Assembly (NCBI GenBank): GCA_950022295.1
Contig: OX465597.1
Location: 181,286,516 to 181,350,515 of the forward strand
From: Bromus sterilis
Lineage: Eukaryota > Streptophyta > Magnoliopsida > Poales > Poaceae
DNA: 64,000 nucleotides
Reading direction: 5' to 3'
The notes under the pieces were generated by a model. That model had not been told where the DNA came from. It saw only the letters and a list, made by a program, of their open reading frames with translations, and searched no databases. This document shows positions 9,583 to 21,571 of the stretch, piece after piece (positions within the stretch are counted from its first letter, which is position 1; each line of letters begins with the position of its first letter). A program made the position numbers and the translations under genes.

Positions 9583-12464
9583 TCGTTTTGCTTCATGGCT
9601 AGCTCAAAGGAACCAAATAAAGAACTTATTGCGAGGCAACCCAAAATGTTTTTACTTTCAGTTTTAGTGGTCTTGATGATTGTTACTACTTTAGCAACAT
9701 CATTGTATCTTTATTTTCAGGCTTTGTGCCAAGTTTTAGCCTCCGATGACAAGTGGATCAAAAGTTGTGACATGTTGTCCAAAAAAAATATTATGTTTGC
9801 GTCATTGCAAAAATCTTTAAAAATCACCAGATCAACTTTTTGATAATCTTTTTTTGACAGTATGATCTATACAATTGTCTAACTACTACCTGTTGTTATG
9901 TTTTTCCTAGATTCTGCCCTATTTTACGCTTCTTTAGTTTTGAAAATCTTGCTCATGCTTTGTCGTTGCAAAAACTTCTTGGAAATCTTGAGAAATAGTA
10001 GACCTTGTTGAAAATCCTTAATTCTAGCAAAGTAAAATTATTTTATTATTGGTACTAACCACTCTAATCAGTTTACGATGAGTTTTGTATGAAGGGAGTT
10101 TTCAAGTGTGCGAAGGGAGATGAAGAAAGAAGATCCAGGAGTGCCAAAATCACAAGCTTGGGGATGCCCTCGGCACCCTCAAGATATATTCAAGGAGACT
10201 CAAACATCTAAGCTTGGGGATGCCCCCGTGCATCCCCTTCTTCATCAACAATCATCTGTTTGTTCTTCTCCACACTATATTTTTATCAATTCATGTGTTA
10301 TGTGCTATGCTTGGAGCGTCTTGCATTTACTTTTCAGTTTTCTCCACTTAGTTTTCTTTTGTTTGCTATTCATTACAAGTTGGACCCTAGAATTACTTGT
10401 TTGGGAGAGAAACACGCTCCACTTTTTCCTATAATTCTCATAGTTTTCAGGCTTATCTTTGTTGAGTGTTCATTATTATTCCTATCTGCTGTCATGTTTA
10501 GCTATTGTTCTTCACGTTTATCTTTAAGAGATTTGTTTAGGATATTGTCTTTAGTAACCTCTTGAGTTTCATACTTATCTTTGTTAGAGAGTTGGCCAAT
10601 TGCACTGAATGTGTGTCTTGCTTTGAGTAGGTAATTGAGGATGTTATTAAAAGTTTAGTAGTAACATGCAATAGTTTTGAGGTGTTGTTTCGAGTAATGT
10701 TTGGACTTATGTGTGTCAAGAGCTCAAGCCTATTAGTGATAGGTGTCTTATTCTGGTCCACGTGCTTATTTTCGACAACTACAAAAATTAGTTGAGAACT
10801 CTAGCTACTAGATGGATCACTAACCTCTCGAGGGGTTGTAATATATAGAGTACCCTCAAGTTATCATGGGTCGAGGATGCGCAAGGATAACCAAACCCCA
10901 CTCCTCCTAGCGGTACTTGTCTCTTTGTGAATCTCCTGAATAGATAGAGAGTTACTGACAATAAGTGGATGAGTTTCTTTGACTAATGGGAGTATTCGAT
11001 TGTTGACACTTCCACCAAACCATATTTTGCTAGCCTCTTCGGTACCGTGCATTGCCCTGTCTCATCTTGAGAGTCGGTGCAAACTTCGCCGGTGCATCCA
11101 AATCCGTTGCATGATAAGCTCTGTCATCATAAGCCTCATTATATCTTCCTTAAAACAGCCACCATACCTACCTATCAAGGCATTTCCATAGCCTTTCTGA
11201 GATACATTGCCATGCAACATCTATCTTCTCATGACTTGATATTTTATTGTCATACATGCTTTTTCTTGATCGTAGAACCGCATGATAATTGAGCATTGCC
11301 CTTATAATTTCTACATGACGCGCTAGTATCATTGCTTATCCTGCTACACTGTTAGAGGCGTACATTTGCATACATCATTATTCAGTTTCAGTTTTCTTTA
11401 TGTTGAGTAATTCTTGTAAAGTGTGTGACCTTCATCATCCTTGTAAAATATAGAGTTTGCCCTTAAGTGAGGAAAAGATCCCAAAGATGACACAAATAAA
11501 AGATCCCAAAAGAGGACACATGAAAAGATCCCAAAGAAGACAAATGAGAGATAAATAGAAAGAGCCAAAGAGGCCACAAAAATACAAAAAAATAGAAAAA
11601 AGAAAGAAAGAAAAGAAATAGAAAGAGAGAAGGGGGCAAAACTACTATTACTTTTGAAGGATCCACAATCATGCTTCCATGTAGCATTTGTACTTCATAG
11701 AGAGTTTTCATATCATTTATGCTTAACTATGTGGGGAACCTTACACTATAGAACTTGGCTTGTATATTCCAATGATGAGCCTCCTGAAAAGAGCTCTAGG
11801 TCTTCGTGAGCAAGCAAGTTGGATGCACCCCCACTAGTTCCATTGGAGAGCTTTCATATTTATATCTCATTTGTGCATACATTGCATGGCAATACCTACT
11901 CCTCACATCATATCTATCATTTGGCTTTCTCTCGCCTATGATTGTCCTCATAGATGTGACCCTTTCACACCTTTTTGTCTTCCTTCCCTATCATTTATTC
12001 TCTTCGCCATCCTAAGTGCCAAATAATTTTTCTCGCGCTCATTCATTGCGTCAGTGGTCAAAGTCAAAAGGGAGAGGATCAAGTTGACTTGTACCTAGAC
12101 AGTGGTCTGGGGATGAGTCATAATAAGATTCCAAAGGAGACTAAGTGTGAAGCTTTATTAGATTGAGTTCTCAACAACTATTCGGTATTTTTATGCTCTA
12201 AATCCATCTCCCAGTTTCTGCAGGGGAATACCGATTGGAGACATTCAAGTCACAGACAGCGAGAGCTTATTTTACTTTTATGTTTTTACTTTACTTGTTT
12301 TAAAACTAGATATAGACTCTTGCTTGTTATTGTCATGACTTGAATTGCATATCTTGCTTGTTGTTCTTTAAAGTTCAAATCTTTGTTGGTATCCTGTCAC
12401 CACAGAAATTATCGTTGTTGCCATTTGCCTAATCGAGGAAAAGCAAGAATTAAGCTCGGGGATG
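9583..12464 (+). other. Long non-coding tail of element B up to the polypurine tract
   Basis: About 2.9 kb without a convincing gene. It is related to the tail of element G on the other strand (52163 down to 49243), including paired copies of AAGCTTGGGGATGCCC at about 10154 and 10210 and the run to the PPT-like AATTAAGCTCGGGGATG at about 12448-12464. The short frames here are not conserved between B and G. A GA-rich tract lies at 11510-11640. Confidence 0.7.
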
Positions 12465-12650
12465 TCGATACGTCCCGAACGTATCTATAATTTCTCCTTG
12501 CTACATGCTTATTTGTTGATATTGCTATATGTTTTGATGCACTTTCATATCATTTACAACATACTTTGGACTAACCAAATAATTCAGTGTCCAGTGCCAG
12601 TTTTCGCCTGCTATTGTTCGTGCATTGCAGGAATATGTATAAAATAAAAG
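12465..12650 (+). repeat. 3' LTR of element B, first piece
   Basis: It begins TCGATACGTCCCGAACG, so the expected initial TG reads TC, and follows the 5' LTR until about 12650, where the match stops abruptly. The rest resumes at 44181. AAAAGTG occurs at both edges (12646-12652 and about 44176-44182) and may be the target duplication of the block between them. Confidence 0.85.
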
Positions 12651-12895
12651 TGATATGGAGCATCACACGGACATCGCCATGGAGATGGACCTTTCGCCAA
12701 GGGAGACACGCATCAAGCACGCAAAGGTGAACTATATCCTTTATATGTGCCCTTTTGGTCCTCTCGTGGATGGTATACTACTTGACCCTACACGCCCGTG
12801 CATACTTAGGTTCGAGAGCTACACATGTGTCGAGGAGGAGGTGAAGAGCAAGGGAACGACTACACCATCCGCGAGGGAAGCTTGGAAGAGAAGAC
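12651..12895. other. Unassigned 245-bp segment left of the first C LTR
   Basis: The + strand frame from 12655 is open through this segment and into the LTR (EHHTDIAMEMDLSPRETRI at its start), but I recognise no domain, and the continuation into the GT microsatellite is meaningless. It may be the 3' internal end of an element belonging to the C LTR, or another insertion. Confidence 0.35.
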
Positions 12896-13530
<635 letters not shown>

Positions 13531-14913
13531 ATCTACTCCCCGCTTTGAGGTTTTGGAGTATTTGATGAAAAAACGGTTAAGGGACTGATGTGTTTGTGAG
13601 TATGCATAGGAAAACAGTCCCTGAGGATGAGGTTAACCACCGTTGTCGATCCCCCAAAATGTTAAGGAACATGGAAGAAATCGGTGTGTTTCCTGAAAAC
13701 TGAAGTTGTGCGAAATCCTGAGGAATCAGGATCCTGAAGCGTTCGGCTGAAGCTGAAGTAGTACAAGATCCTGAAGACGTTCGCGCTGAAGACGAAGTTG
13801 AAGCGTAGTCCTCGCTAAGACTTTTTATACTTCTTGAGTCATAGGAAAACATCGCACTATTGGAGGGGTTGAGGAAAATGAGTTCTGTATTTCTGAGGAA
13901 GTGCTCAATTAGAAAACATGAAGAAAACCCAGAGAAATCTCATGCAGTAGAAGTTCAATTCCTCGAGTGTCTGAGACGATGTTCTTTAGGACACTGAGGA
14001 ATTCGTCTTCGGTTGAGGAGTTAGGAAATTTCCAGTGCAGCTCGCCTGAAGAAAGAGAGTGAGTGTTCCGACCGTGCCATGTGTCACGTGGAGAGTGCTG
14101 GTACCGATCCAGCCAACGGTCCGAAGGGTGGGAATGGAAGTAATTTCATGCATGGGCATTTATGTCCTTTCACCTAGGGTTGCTCCCCGTCTATAAATAG
14201 CCGCCCCCAGCCCCATTTGTGCGTTGGCTGCTCCGAGAGAAAAACTGACACTTGTAGAAACTGAAGAACCTAAGTGAGGAAAACCACCAGCCTGAGTAGT
14301 TGAGCATTTCTGAGGAAATCGGTTCGAGTGATCCGAAGCTTTTTACTCTTGAAGACTGTGATCTTCCAGCCGGTGTAGGAGTCATCAGTTTGAGGACGTC
14401 AAGATGAAATTGTGACTTCCCTGAGTGAACTGAGTCTGTGAAGGTTTCGGGAGTCTACCTTGAAGACTCACCTGAGTTATTGGACGGAGTCTGAGGACTT
14501 TAGTTCAAGGAGAATAAGGTGAAGACTATGTCTTCTGAGTTCAATCTCAGCCTCTCCAACCAGACGTAGAGTTGTCACAGCAACTCGAACTAGTTCATCA
14601 AGTCTATGTCTTCAGTGCACTGCTGCTATTTCTTCAACCTCAGCTATTATGTTTACGCACTGATGACTTATCCTGATGCCATACTTTCTGAGTTTACTCT
14701 ACGCTGATTCCTCAGTTCTTGCATCGGTCTTACTTTAGCTATGCAATAGGTTGATTTATATTCACGCCTTCGCTTTAGTACCGCATCTCTTCTTCCTCGA
14801 GTTTTAGTTTCCTCAATTTAGTATTGCCTCAGTCCTGAGGAACTCGAAATTCCTCAAGATATTTGAAAATCTCCCATTCACCCCCCCCCTCTGGTCGATA
14901 TAGTGCACTTTCA
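13531..14913 (+). repeat. 5' LTR of copia element (left end shortened)
   Basis: It aligns with 25592-27004 from about base 10 of the latter: the 3' LTR starts TGTAAGAGCATCTAGTGCC, whereas here the match starts at ATCTACTCCCC. It also lacks about 25 bases present in the 3' LTR near 26321-26345. It ends GCACTTTCA. The sequence is rich in CCTCAG/CTGAGG and GAAGAC motifs. Confidence 0.9.
14191..14200 (+). promoter_or_regulatory. TATA box of copia 5' LTR
   Basis: CTATAAATAG is followed by CCGCCCCC, the same in the 3' LTR at 26259-26268. It gives the expected position of the genomic RNA promoter. Confidence 0.75.
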
Positions 14914-14914
14914 A

Positions 14915-14927
14915 TTGGTATCAAAGC
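14915..14927 (+). promoter_or_regulatory. Primer-binding site of copia element (initiator tRNA-Met type)
   Basis: TTGGTATCAAAGC directly follows the LTR. The usual plant copia form is TGGTATCAGAGC, complementary to the 3' end of initiator tRNA-Met; one base differs here. Confidence 0.8.
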
Positions 14928-14979
14928 AAGGTACTCCCTTGTTCTGTGTGATTCGGTTTAACCACCTAGAGTTTTAGTT

Positions 14980-16590
14980 ATGTCGACCTCAGGTACAATG
15001 AGCATTGCCTCAAACTGCCCCATCTTCGACGGGACAGACTACCTGTACTGGAAGAACAAGATGAGGATGGATCTTGAAGCCATTGACAAGGATCTGTGGA
15101 ATGTTGTTGATCAAGGCATTCCTGAAGCTACTCTGATGACTGCTCCTGAAGTTGTCAAGAAGAACTGGCAGCTTGATGCAAAAGCTCGAAGCATTATTGG
15201 CGGCCACCTCAATAAGGCTTAGTTCAACCGTATCAGTGGTCTGGATACTACATAGAAGATATGGACAAGACTGTCAAAAGTTAATGAAGGAGTCTCTGCT
15301 CAACGAGACTCTCGAGTTCATACACTTCGCAGTCTCTTCAACAGGTTCAAGAGGCTAGACAACGAGCATGTGCAGCAAACCTTTGACATACTCACTGACA
15401 TATCCAATGAACTTCAAGCACTGGGTGTTGCTGATATCACAGATCATGAGGTGGTGAAGAAACTACTGAGGTCCCTGGATGACTCGTTTCAGTTCCTATC
15501 GCAGATGATTCGAGAAAGGCCTGATTTCAAGACTCTGGATCCTGCTGACATTCTCGAGTGCCTCAATGCTCATAAACTGAAGCTCTCTGAAAAACAAGAC
15601 TTGTACAGCTCCAGGCCTAAAGTCCGCGCGCTAAAAGCTAAGGCACGAAAAGTGTTCTCTAATGAAGAGTCTGAGGTTGATTCTGATGATCCTGAAACCC
15701 TCAGCCGGGAACTTGATCTCCTCACCAGAAAATTCCAAAGATTCACGAAGAAGAATCCCTTTGGAAATTCCTCAAGATCCTCCTCAAGAAAAAGCAAAGA
15801 TGATGACTCTGTTGAGAAAAGAAAGAGAGTCTGCCACAAATGCAAGAAACCTGGGCATTACATCGCTGAGTGTCCTCTTTGGGAAAAGGAAGCTAAACTG
15901 AAGAAGAAGAAGAAGAATAAAGGGAAAGATGACAGTTCAAGATCCTCAAAGTCTGTTGGATACAGGAACAGCAACTCCCGTAAGGCTCGCGCATATCTCG
16001 GCAAAGAATTGGACTCTGAAGAATCTGGTTCCGATCCTGATGCTGAGGAAGATGAATCTGGAGAATCTGAGGGTGTGGCTGGACTGGCTCTTGCCACGTT
16101 GCTTGTCTCCAAGTCAATCTTCAGCACTGAGGAATCTGATCCATCACATGTTGATGATGAAGCTGAAGACACCACCCCTGCCTTCTGCTTCATGGCTAAG
16201 TCCTCCAAGGTATCTGAAAAGATTAAGACCTCACTAAACAAGAGTGATGATATGTTGGTTGAGGAAATGATGAAGACTCAAAAATTGACTGATGAATCAA
16301 AAAAAATTCTTCAGTCAAAGTTTGATGACTTAATCAGTCGTCATGAGGCACTCCTCGCCGATCATGAGAAGTTGGCTCATGAGTTCCTCATGAGAAAGAA
16401 AGAACTTGAACGTGTGAGAATGTCTCATGATGATCTGAGGAAAGTAAATGATTCACTCCTCTCCCAACAGATCATCATGCCACAAGAAGGATTTAATCCT
16501 CCCTGTTTAAAATGCATTGAACATGACCGTATCACTTTGTGCCTAGTTCTTCAATGTCTTCAGACTCTGTTATTTCAATTTCTTCTGTGA
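14980..16590 (+). pseudogene. Copia gag (capsid-nucleocapsid), two in-frame stops
   Basis: A single frame runs from the ATG at 14980 (MSTSGTMSIASNCPIFDG) to the stop at 16588-16590, broken by two TAG codons near 15220 and 15253. The N-terminus has the FDGTDYLYWKNKM block of plant copia gag. About residues 130-200 carry the UBN2-type capsid segment (LRSLDDSFQFLSQMIRERPDF), and CHKCKKPGHYIAEC is a CX2CX4HX4C zinc knuckle for RNA binding. A basic Lys-rich run and acidic Ser/Asp/Glu-rich region follow, then a predicted coiled coil with many Glu, Lys and Leu. The long C-terminal extension fits a Sirevirus-type gag. Both TAG stops make this copy unable to yield full-length gag. Confidence 0.88.
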
Positions 16591-17189
16591 TATCTAACCC
16601 CTCATCTGAGGATGCCATAGACATTGCTGAAGAAAATGCTAGGTTGAAGAGTCTACTGGAAACCGGTTTGTTCAAGAGTCTGAAAGAGAATCAGATTCTT
16701 TGCGACATCCTCAAGAAACAGATCCTCAACGGGAATCCTAGGGAAGAAGGTGTCGGGTTCACTCGAAACCTCAAAGCTGATGGGTCATACTGGAAACCTG
16801 AACAATATCCAAAGACCACTTGGGTTTTGGCAAAGATGCCTCCTCCTGATCCCTATACTTTATCTGGTTATGATACTGTTTCCTCAGATGTGGTGATTGA
16901 GTCATTTCACTCAAACTATAAACTGTTTAAAGATGTCAATGGTGAGGTATTCGCCAGATACATCAGAACTAACTGCAGGAACGGTCCTCCAGTCAAGCAG
17001 ATCTGGGTTCAGAAGGACCTCATCACTAACCTCCCTGTGAATGCAGATGTAAATAAGCCGAGGGTATCATCTGAGGACGATGCCTCAAATGGAAATGATT
17101 ATCATTATGTCTCAGCTAACCATTTTGTCCACAGGGAAGCTCCTCATAAGAATGCTTATTCGTTTGTTTATCCTGATACCACCATCTAA
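16539..17189 (+). pseudogene. Copia gag-pol linker region, other frame
   Basis: A 216-residue frame, out of phase with gag by a shift near 16540-16590, continues with an acidic coiled-coil-like start (SSEDAIDIAEENARLKSLLE) and then a less repetitive part with WVLAKMPPPDPYTLSGYD. It precedes the protease region and probably belonged to the same gag-pol polyprotein before a frameshift. I do not recognise a catalytic motif. Confidence 0.55.
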
Positions 17190-17342
17190 TGTCCCATTAG
17201 GTCTCATCGCTCTCATCAGTCCTCATATACTTCAAAACCACCCATTAAGATGTGGGTGGTAAAGAAGAACTGATCATATTTGCAGGGACATGTCCTGAGG
17301 CAATCATAAATTCTGAAGATCATATGCCCAGGACAACATCAT

Positions 17343-20300
17343 TTGAGTCAGTTGAAGGAGATTTATATCGTTTGGTTTCATAGAATCAATCATGAGGAAC
17401 ATCCTGAGGAATTAATTCTGAGGAACCATAAATTCTTCAAACGGAGACTGGCTCATAACTTGATGTATGAGATACTAAATCCTTTACAGGGAAAGACTGA
17501 ATGGGTGATGGACAGTGGATGCACAAATCACATGACTGGTGACAGAAGCCTTCTGATGGAATCATCTCTGAGTCCTTCTTCGAAGAAAACCATCCCTTCG
17601 CTGATAAAGGTAAAAGTAAGGTATTGGGTCTCGGCAGAGTTGCTATCTCTCGAGACCAACACATTGACAAAGTCATGCTTGTTGATTGTTCTCTTCGGAA
17701 AATATGGTTGTGTAGTCTATATGGTTAGTGATAACTCCATTATCTTCAGTGGAGTTAGGAAAGGTGATCTGTATATTGTAGATTTTTCTGAAGGTCCTCA
17801 GGTTGCTACGTGCCTCATGGCTCGTGCCTCAGAGTGCTGGCTATGGCATCGACGACTTGGCCACGCCGGAATGAGGAATCTCCAGAAACTGGTCCTGAAC
17901 AAACATGTCCTCGGGATTGAGTAAATCAGATTCTCAAAGGACAGGCTATGTGGTGCGTGTGAAGCCGGAAAGATGACCAAGGCCAAGCATCCAGCGAAGA
18001 CCATCATGATGACTACAAGACCTTTGGAATTGCTCCACATGGATCTATTCGGTCCCCCAAAGTATTCAAGCTTTGGAGTTAGTATGTATGGTCTTGTTAT
18101 TGTTGATGACTTCTCATGATACACTTGGGTGCATTTTCTTCTCCATAAGTTAAAAACCCCAGCTATCTTGAAGCGCTTCGCCCAGCGAGTCATGAACAAC
18201 TACGACCTAAAGATCAAGCACATTCGAAGCGACAACGGCACTGAGTTCAAGAACATCGGTGTGGAAGAATTCCTCGACGACTTGGGAATCACTCATGAGT
18301 TCTCAGCGCCTTACACTCCTCAGCAAAATGGAGTTGTTGAGAGGAATAACCGAACCCTAATCGAGATGACTCGCACGATGCTGGCTGAGTACAACACTCT
18401 ACTCATGTGGTAGGCTGAAGCAATCAACACTGCATGCCACATCGTCAATCGAGTGTATCTTCACAAGTTTTTCAATAAAACATCATGTGAGCTAATGGTC
18501 GGTAAGAAACCCAATGTGAGTTACTTCAAAGTATTCGGTGCACCTTGCTGGATTCATGATCCTCATCACCAGTCCAAGTTTGCACCCAAAGCATGTGAGG
18601 GTTTCATGCTTGGTTATGGTATCAACTCGCACACTTACAGAGTCTACAATATTAGTCGTCATAAAATTGTTGAGACTGTAGATGTGCGGTTTGATGAATC
18701 TGACGGCTCGCAAAGAGAGCACCTGCCAACTGATCTACATGAAGCCCCACCTGAAGAACAGATCAAGAAGATGGGTGCTGGTGATATCATTCCTGTGGAT
18801 CATCCTGAAGAAACACACATACCTCCTGCTCCTAAGACCTGTGAAGCTCCTGAAGCATCTGAAGCAGATGCCAATGAATCTAAAAGCAGTGAAGACGATG
18901 CGCCTCAAGATCATCCACCTCATCTTCCTCGCGTGGCTAATGAAGTTCAAGTGGACAGAATCCTCACCGACGTCAATCTACCAGGTCCTGTCACTCGTGC
19001 AAGAGCTAATCGTATAGCTAACTTTTGTGGGAATTTCTCGTTTGTATCAATTTCAGAGCCCACCAAAGTATCCGAGGCATTCCAAGAAGCGGAAGGGATT
19101 TAGGCGATGCAAGATGAACTTCTTCAGTTCAAACTGAATGATGTTTGGGAACTAGTCAAACGGCCTGATCCTCGAATTCACAATGTCATCGGCACAAAGT
19201 GGATCTACCGCAACAAACTCGATGAAGATGGACAAGTCATCAGAAACAAAATCGTTTCGTAGCACAAGGATACACACAAGTCGAGGGGATCGACTTCGGT
19301 GAAACCTTCGCTCCTGTTGCTAGACTTGAGTCCATTCGAATTATGCTTGCATTCGCTAACCATCATAATATCAAGTTATATCAAATTAATGTGAAAAGTG
19401 CATTCCTCAATGGTAATATAGAGGAAGAAGTATATGTTGCTCAACCCCCAGGTTTAGAAGACACGAAGAAACCTGATATGGTGTACATATTGAAGAAAGC
19501 ACTATATGGACTAAAGCAAGCCCCTCGGGCTTGGTATGACACACTAAGGGACTTCCTCATCAGCAAGGGATTCAAATTTGGTTCCCTCGATCCAACTCTT
19601 TTCACAAAACGATATGATGATGCATTATTCATATGTCAAATCTATGTTGATGACATTATATTTGGATGAACTAACAAGAAATACAGCGAAGAATACGCAT
19701 TCTTGATGAGTGAACAGTATCAGATGTCCATGATGGGCGAACTGAAGTTCTTCTTAGGGCTTCAAATTCGTCAACAACACAATGGCATCTTCGTCTCTCA
19801 GGATAAGTACCTCAAGGAGTGCCTGAATAAATTCTGGATGCAAGACTGCAAGGGTATCAAGACACCGATGCCTACAAATGGGCAACTCGTCCTGATGAAA
19901 ATGGCAAAGACTACGATCAAAAGGTATACCGTTCCATGATAGGTTCTCTGCTATATCTATGTGCATCTAGGCCTGATATAATGTTGAGCGTTTGCATGTG
20001 TGCCCGATTCCAAGCGGCACCTAAGGAATCGCATCACCAAGCGGTGAAACAGATTCTTCGATATTTGGCTCACAACCCGTCGCTAGGCTTATGGTATCCA
20101 AAAGGCACACAGCTGAATCTCGTCTGGTACTCAGACTCAGATTATGCTGTAGATCGAGTGGATCGGAAGTCTACCTCAGGAACATGTCATTTCCTGGGAC
20201 GCTCTCTGGTGTGATGGTCATCGAAGAAGCAAAACGGCGTCTCCCTCTCCACTGTTGAAGCTGAATACATCACTGCTGGTGCAAGATGCTCATAGCTTCT

Positions 20301-20595
20301 TTGGATGAAGCAAACTCTGAAGGACTACGGCATCAACCTGAAGAAAGTACCACTACTATGTGACAATGAGAGTGCCATCAAGATCTTTCAGAATCCAATA
20401 CAGCACTCGAGGATGAAGCACATTGAGATTCGATATCACTTTCTTCGGGATCATGTATTGAAGGAAGACATCGTCATCAGCCACGTGAAGACTGAAGACC
20501 AACTTGCTGATATATTCACTAAGCCTTTGGATGAGAAGCGTTTTAGCACTCTGAGGTGCGAGATAAATATCTTAGATTCCTCAAACGTCCAGTGA
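17343..20595 (+). pseudogene. Copia pol: protease, integrase, reverse transcriptase, RNase H (multiple breaks)
   Basis: The domain order is that of Ty1-copia. The protease active site is at about 17500 (WVMDSGCTNHMTGD). The GAG-pre-integrase motif is near 17840 (WLWHRRLGHAGM). The integrase core has LHMDLFGP, IRSDNGTEF and NGVVERNNRTL as its D, D and E blocks (18030-18360), followed by GPVTRARA near 18985. Reverse transcriptase shows WIYRNKL (19202), FAPVARLES, QINVKSAFLNG and QIYVDDIIFG (19650). RNase H has WYSDSDYA and the terminal HVKTEDQLADIFTKPL. Disruptions include stops near 18117, 18411, 19101, 19666, 20212 and 20293 and frame changes around 17630, 19250 and 19915. The motif A aspartate reads Asn (QINVKSAF where QMDVKSAF is usual). 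It cannot encode active enzymes. Confidence 0.93.
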
Positions 20596-21571
20596 ATGGA
20601 CACACATCCTAACGCTTAAACAATATTGAAGAATCCTGATGTACAACACACGATGCGTCGTACTCCTCAATTCATGAGGAACTACCTTGCTAAGTGTGAA
20701 GAAATTAACGTGGAATTGACTCAAGATCCATACGACAATTGTATGGTATCAAGTGTCTCATTCGCTATAACATGGGTAGCGCCACCGCCCAAATTCCTCA
20801 GGATTTATTGATCCTCAGTTTCCTCAGTTGAAGTCTTCATCCTGATGATTATCATGTTTGTCCTCAACAGCGTTCACCTATAGTTCTTGTTCCTCAGCAT
20901 TTGCTTCTTCATCTAGGTGAACGTGATTGGACCCGTCCCTCTGTGATCACTTATCCATTCTTTCTATCTCATATGCGTTCATTTGGAAATCATGTATTCC
21001 TCAGCCTAAGACCTTTGTCTTCATCCTCAACTTTTTTAATGTCCTCAGTTTCCCGAAATTGAGGATCATCCGTTGCGATATTTTTTAATGGTTGCGATTT
21101 TACCGCACATCGTGCTTATCCACCATTATGATAACCACTGAGAATCCTAACCGTCAGGGGAAATCGTGTCCACAAAAATCTCAACCCCTCAGCTTTCACC
21201 CCTCTATAAATAGCCACCCACCCCACGGTCATTTTCCCCCACATCTCCTCTCCCTCTCGCGCCGCCGCCCTTGAGCTCCTCAAGCTCTCGTGCTAACGTC
21301 GCCAGAGCTCATCGTCGCCGAGGAAGACCGACTCGTGGTTCCTCAGCATTCGCCTCAGTCCTGGTACGCTTATGTCTCAGCTGCTTGTTCCTCAGTATTG
21401 TTGTGTCTTCAAGAATCTTCCCGTTTCTTCATGCCACTTCATTCCTCAAAATTATTGCTAGCTTTCGGAGACCTATACCTATGCCTCATTACTTTGGTTT
21501 CCTCAGCCTATTCCTCATGAACGCATATAACTATACCCCACTTCCCTCGCAACTAATTCTGTCACACGTAC
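20596..21571 (+). other. Copia intergenic region between pol and the third ORF
   Basis: A small frame (20626-20811) follows pol, then non-coding sequence rich in CCTCAG motifs. From about 21200 the composition becomes like a 5' leader: a TATA-like box, then pyrimidine-rich CTCCTCTCCCTCTCGCGCC, then the ATG of ORF3 at 21572. Confidence 0.6.
21203..21212 (+). promoter_or_regulatory. Candidate internal TATA box upstream of ORF3
   Basis: CTATAAATAG is followed by CCACCC, almost the same as the LTR promoter (CTATAAATAGCCGCCC at 14191). It lies about 370 bases before the ORF3 ATG and just before a CT-rich leader-like stretch. Promoter function is inferred from this likeness alone. Confidence 0.5.

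Noticed and set aside
9595..9843. Membrane-segment protein in the B tail
   Set aside because: A hydrophobic run is present but the frame has no counterpart in element G's tail.
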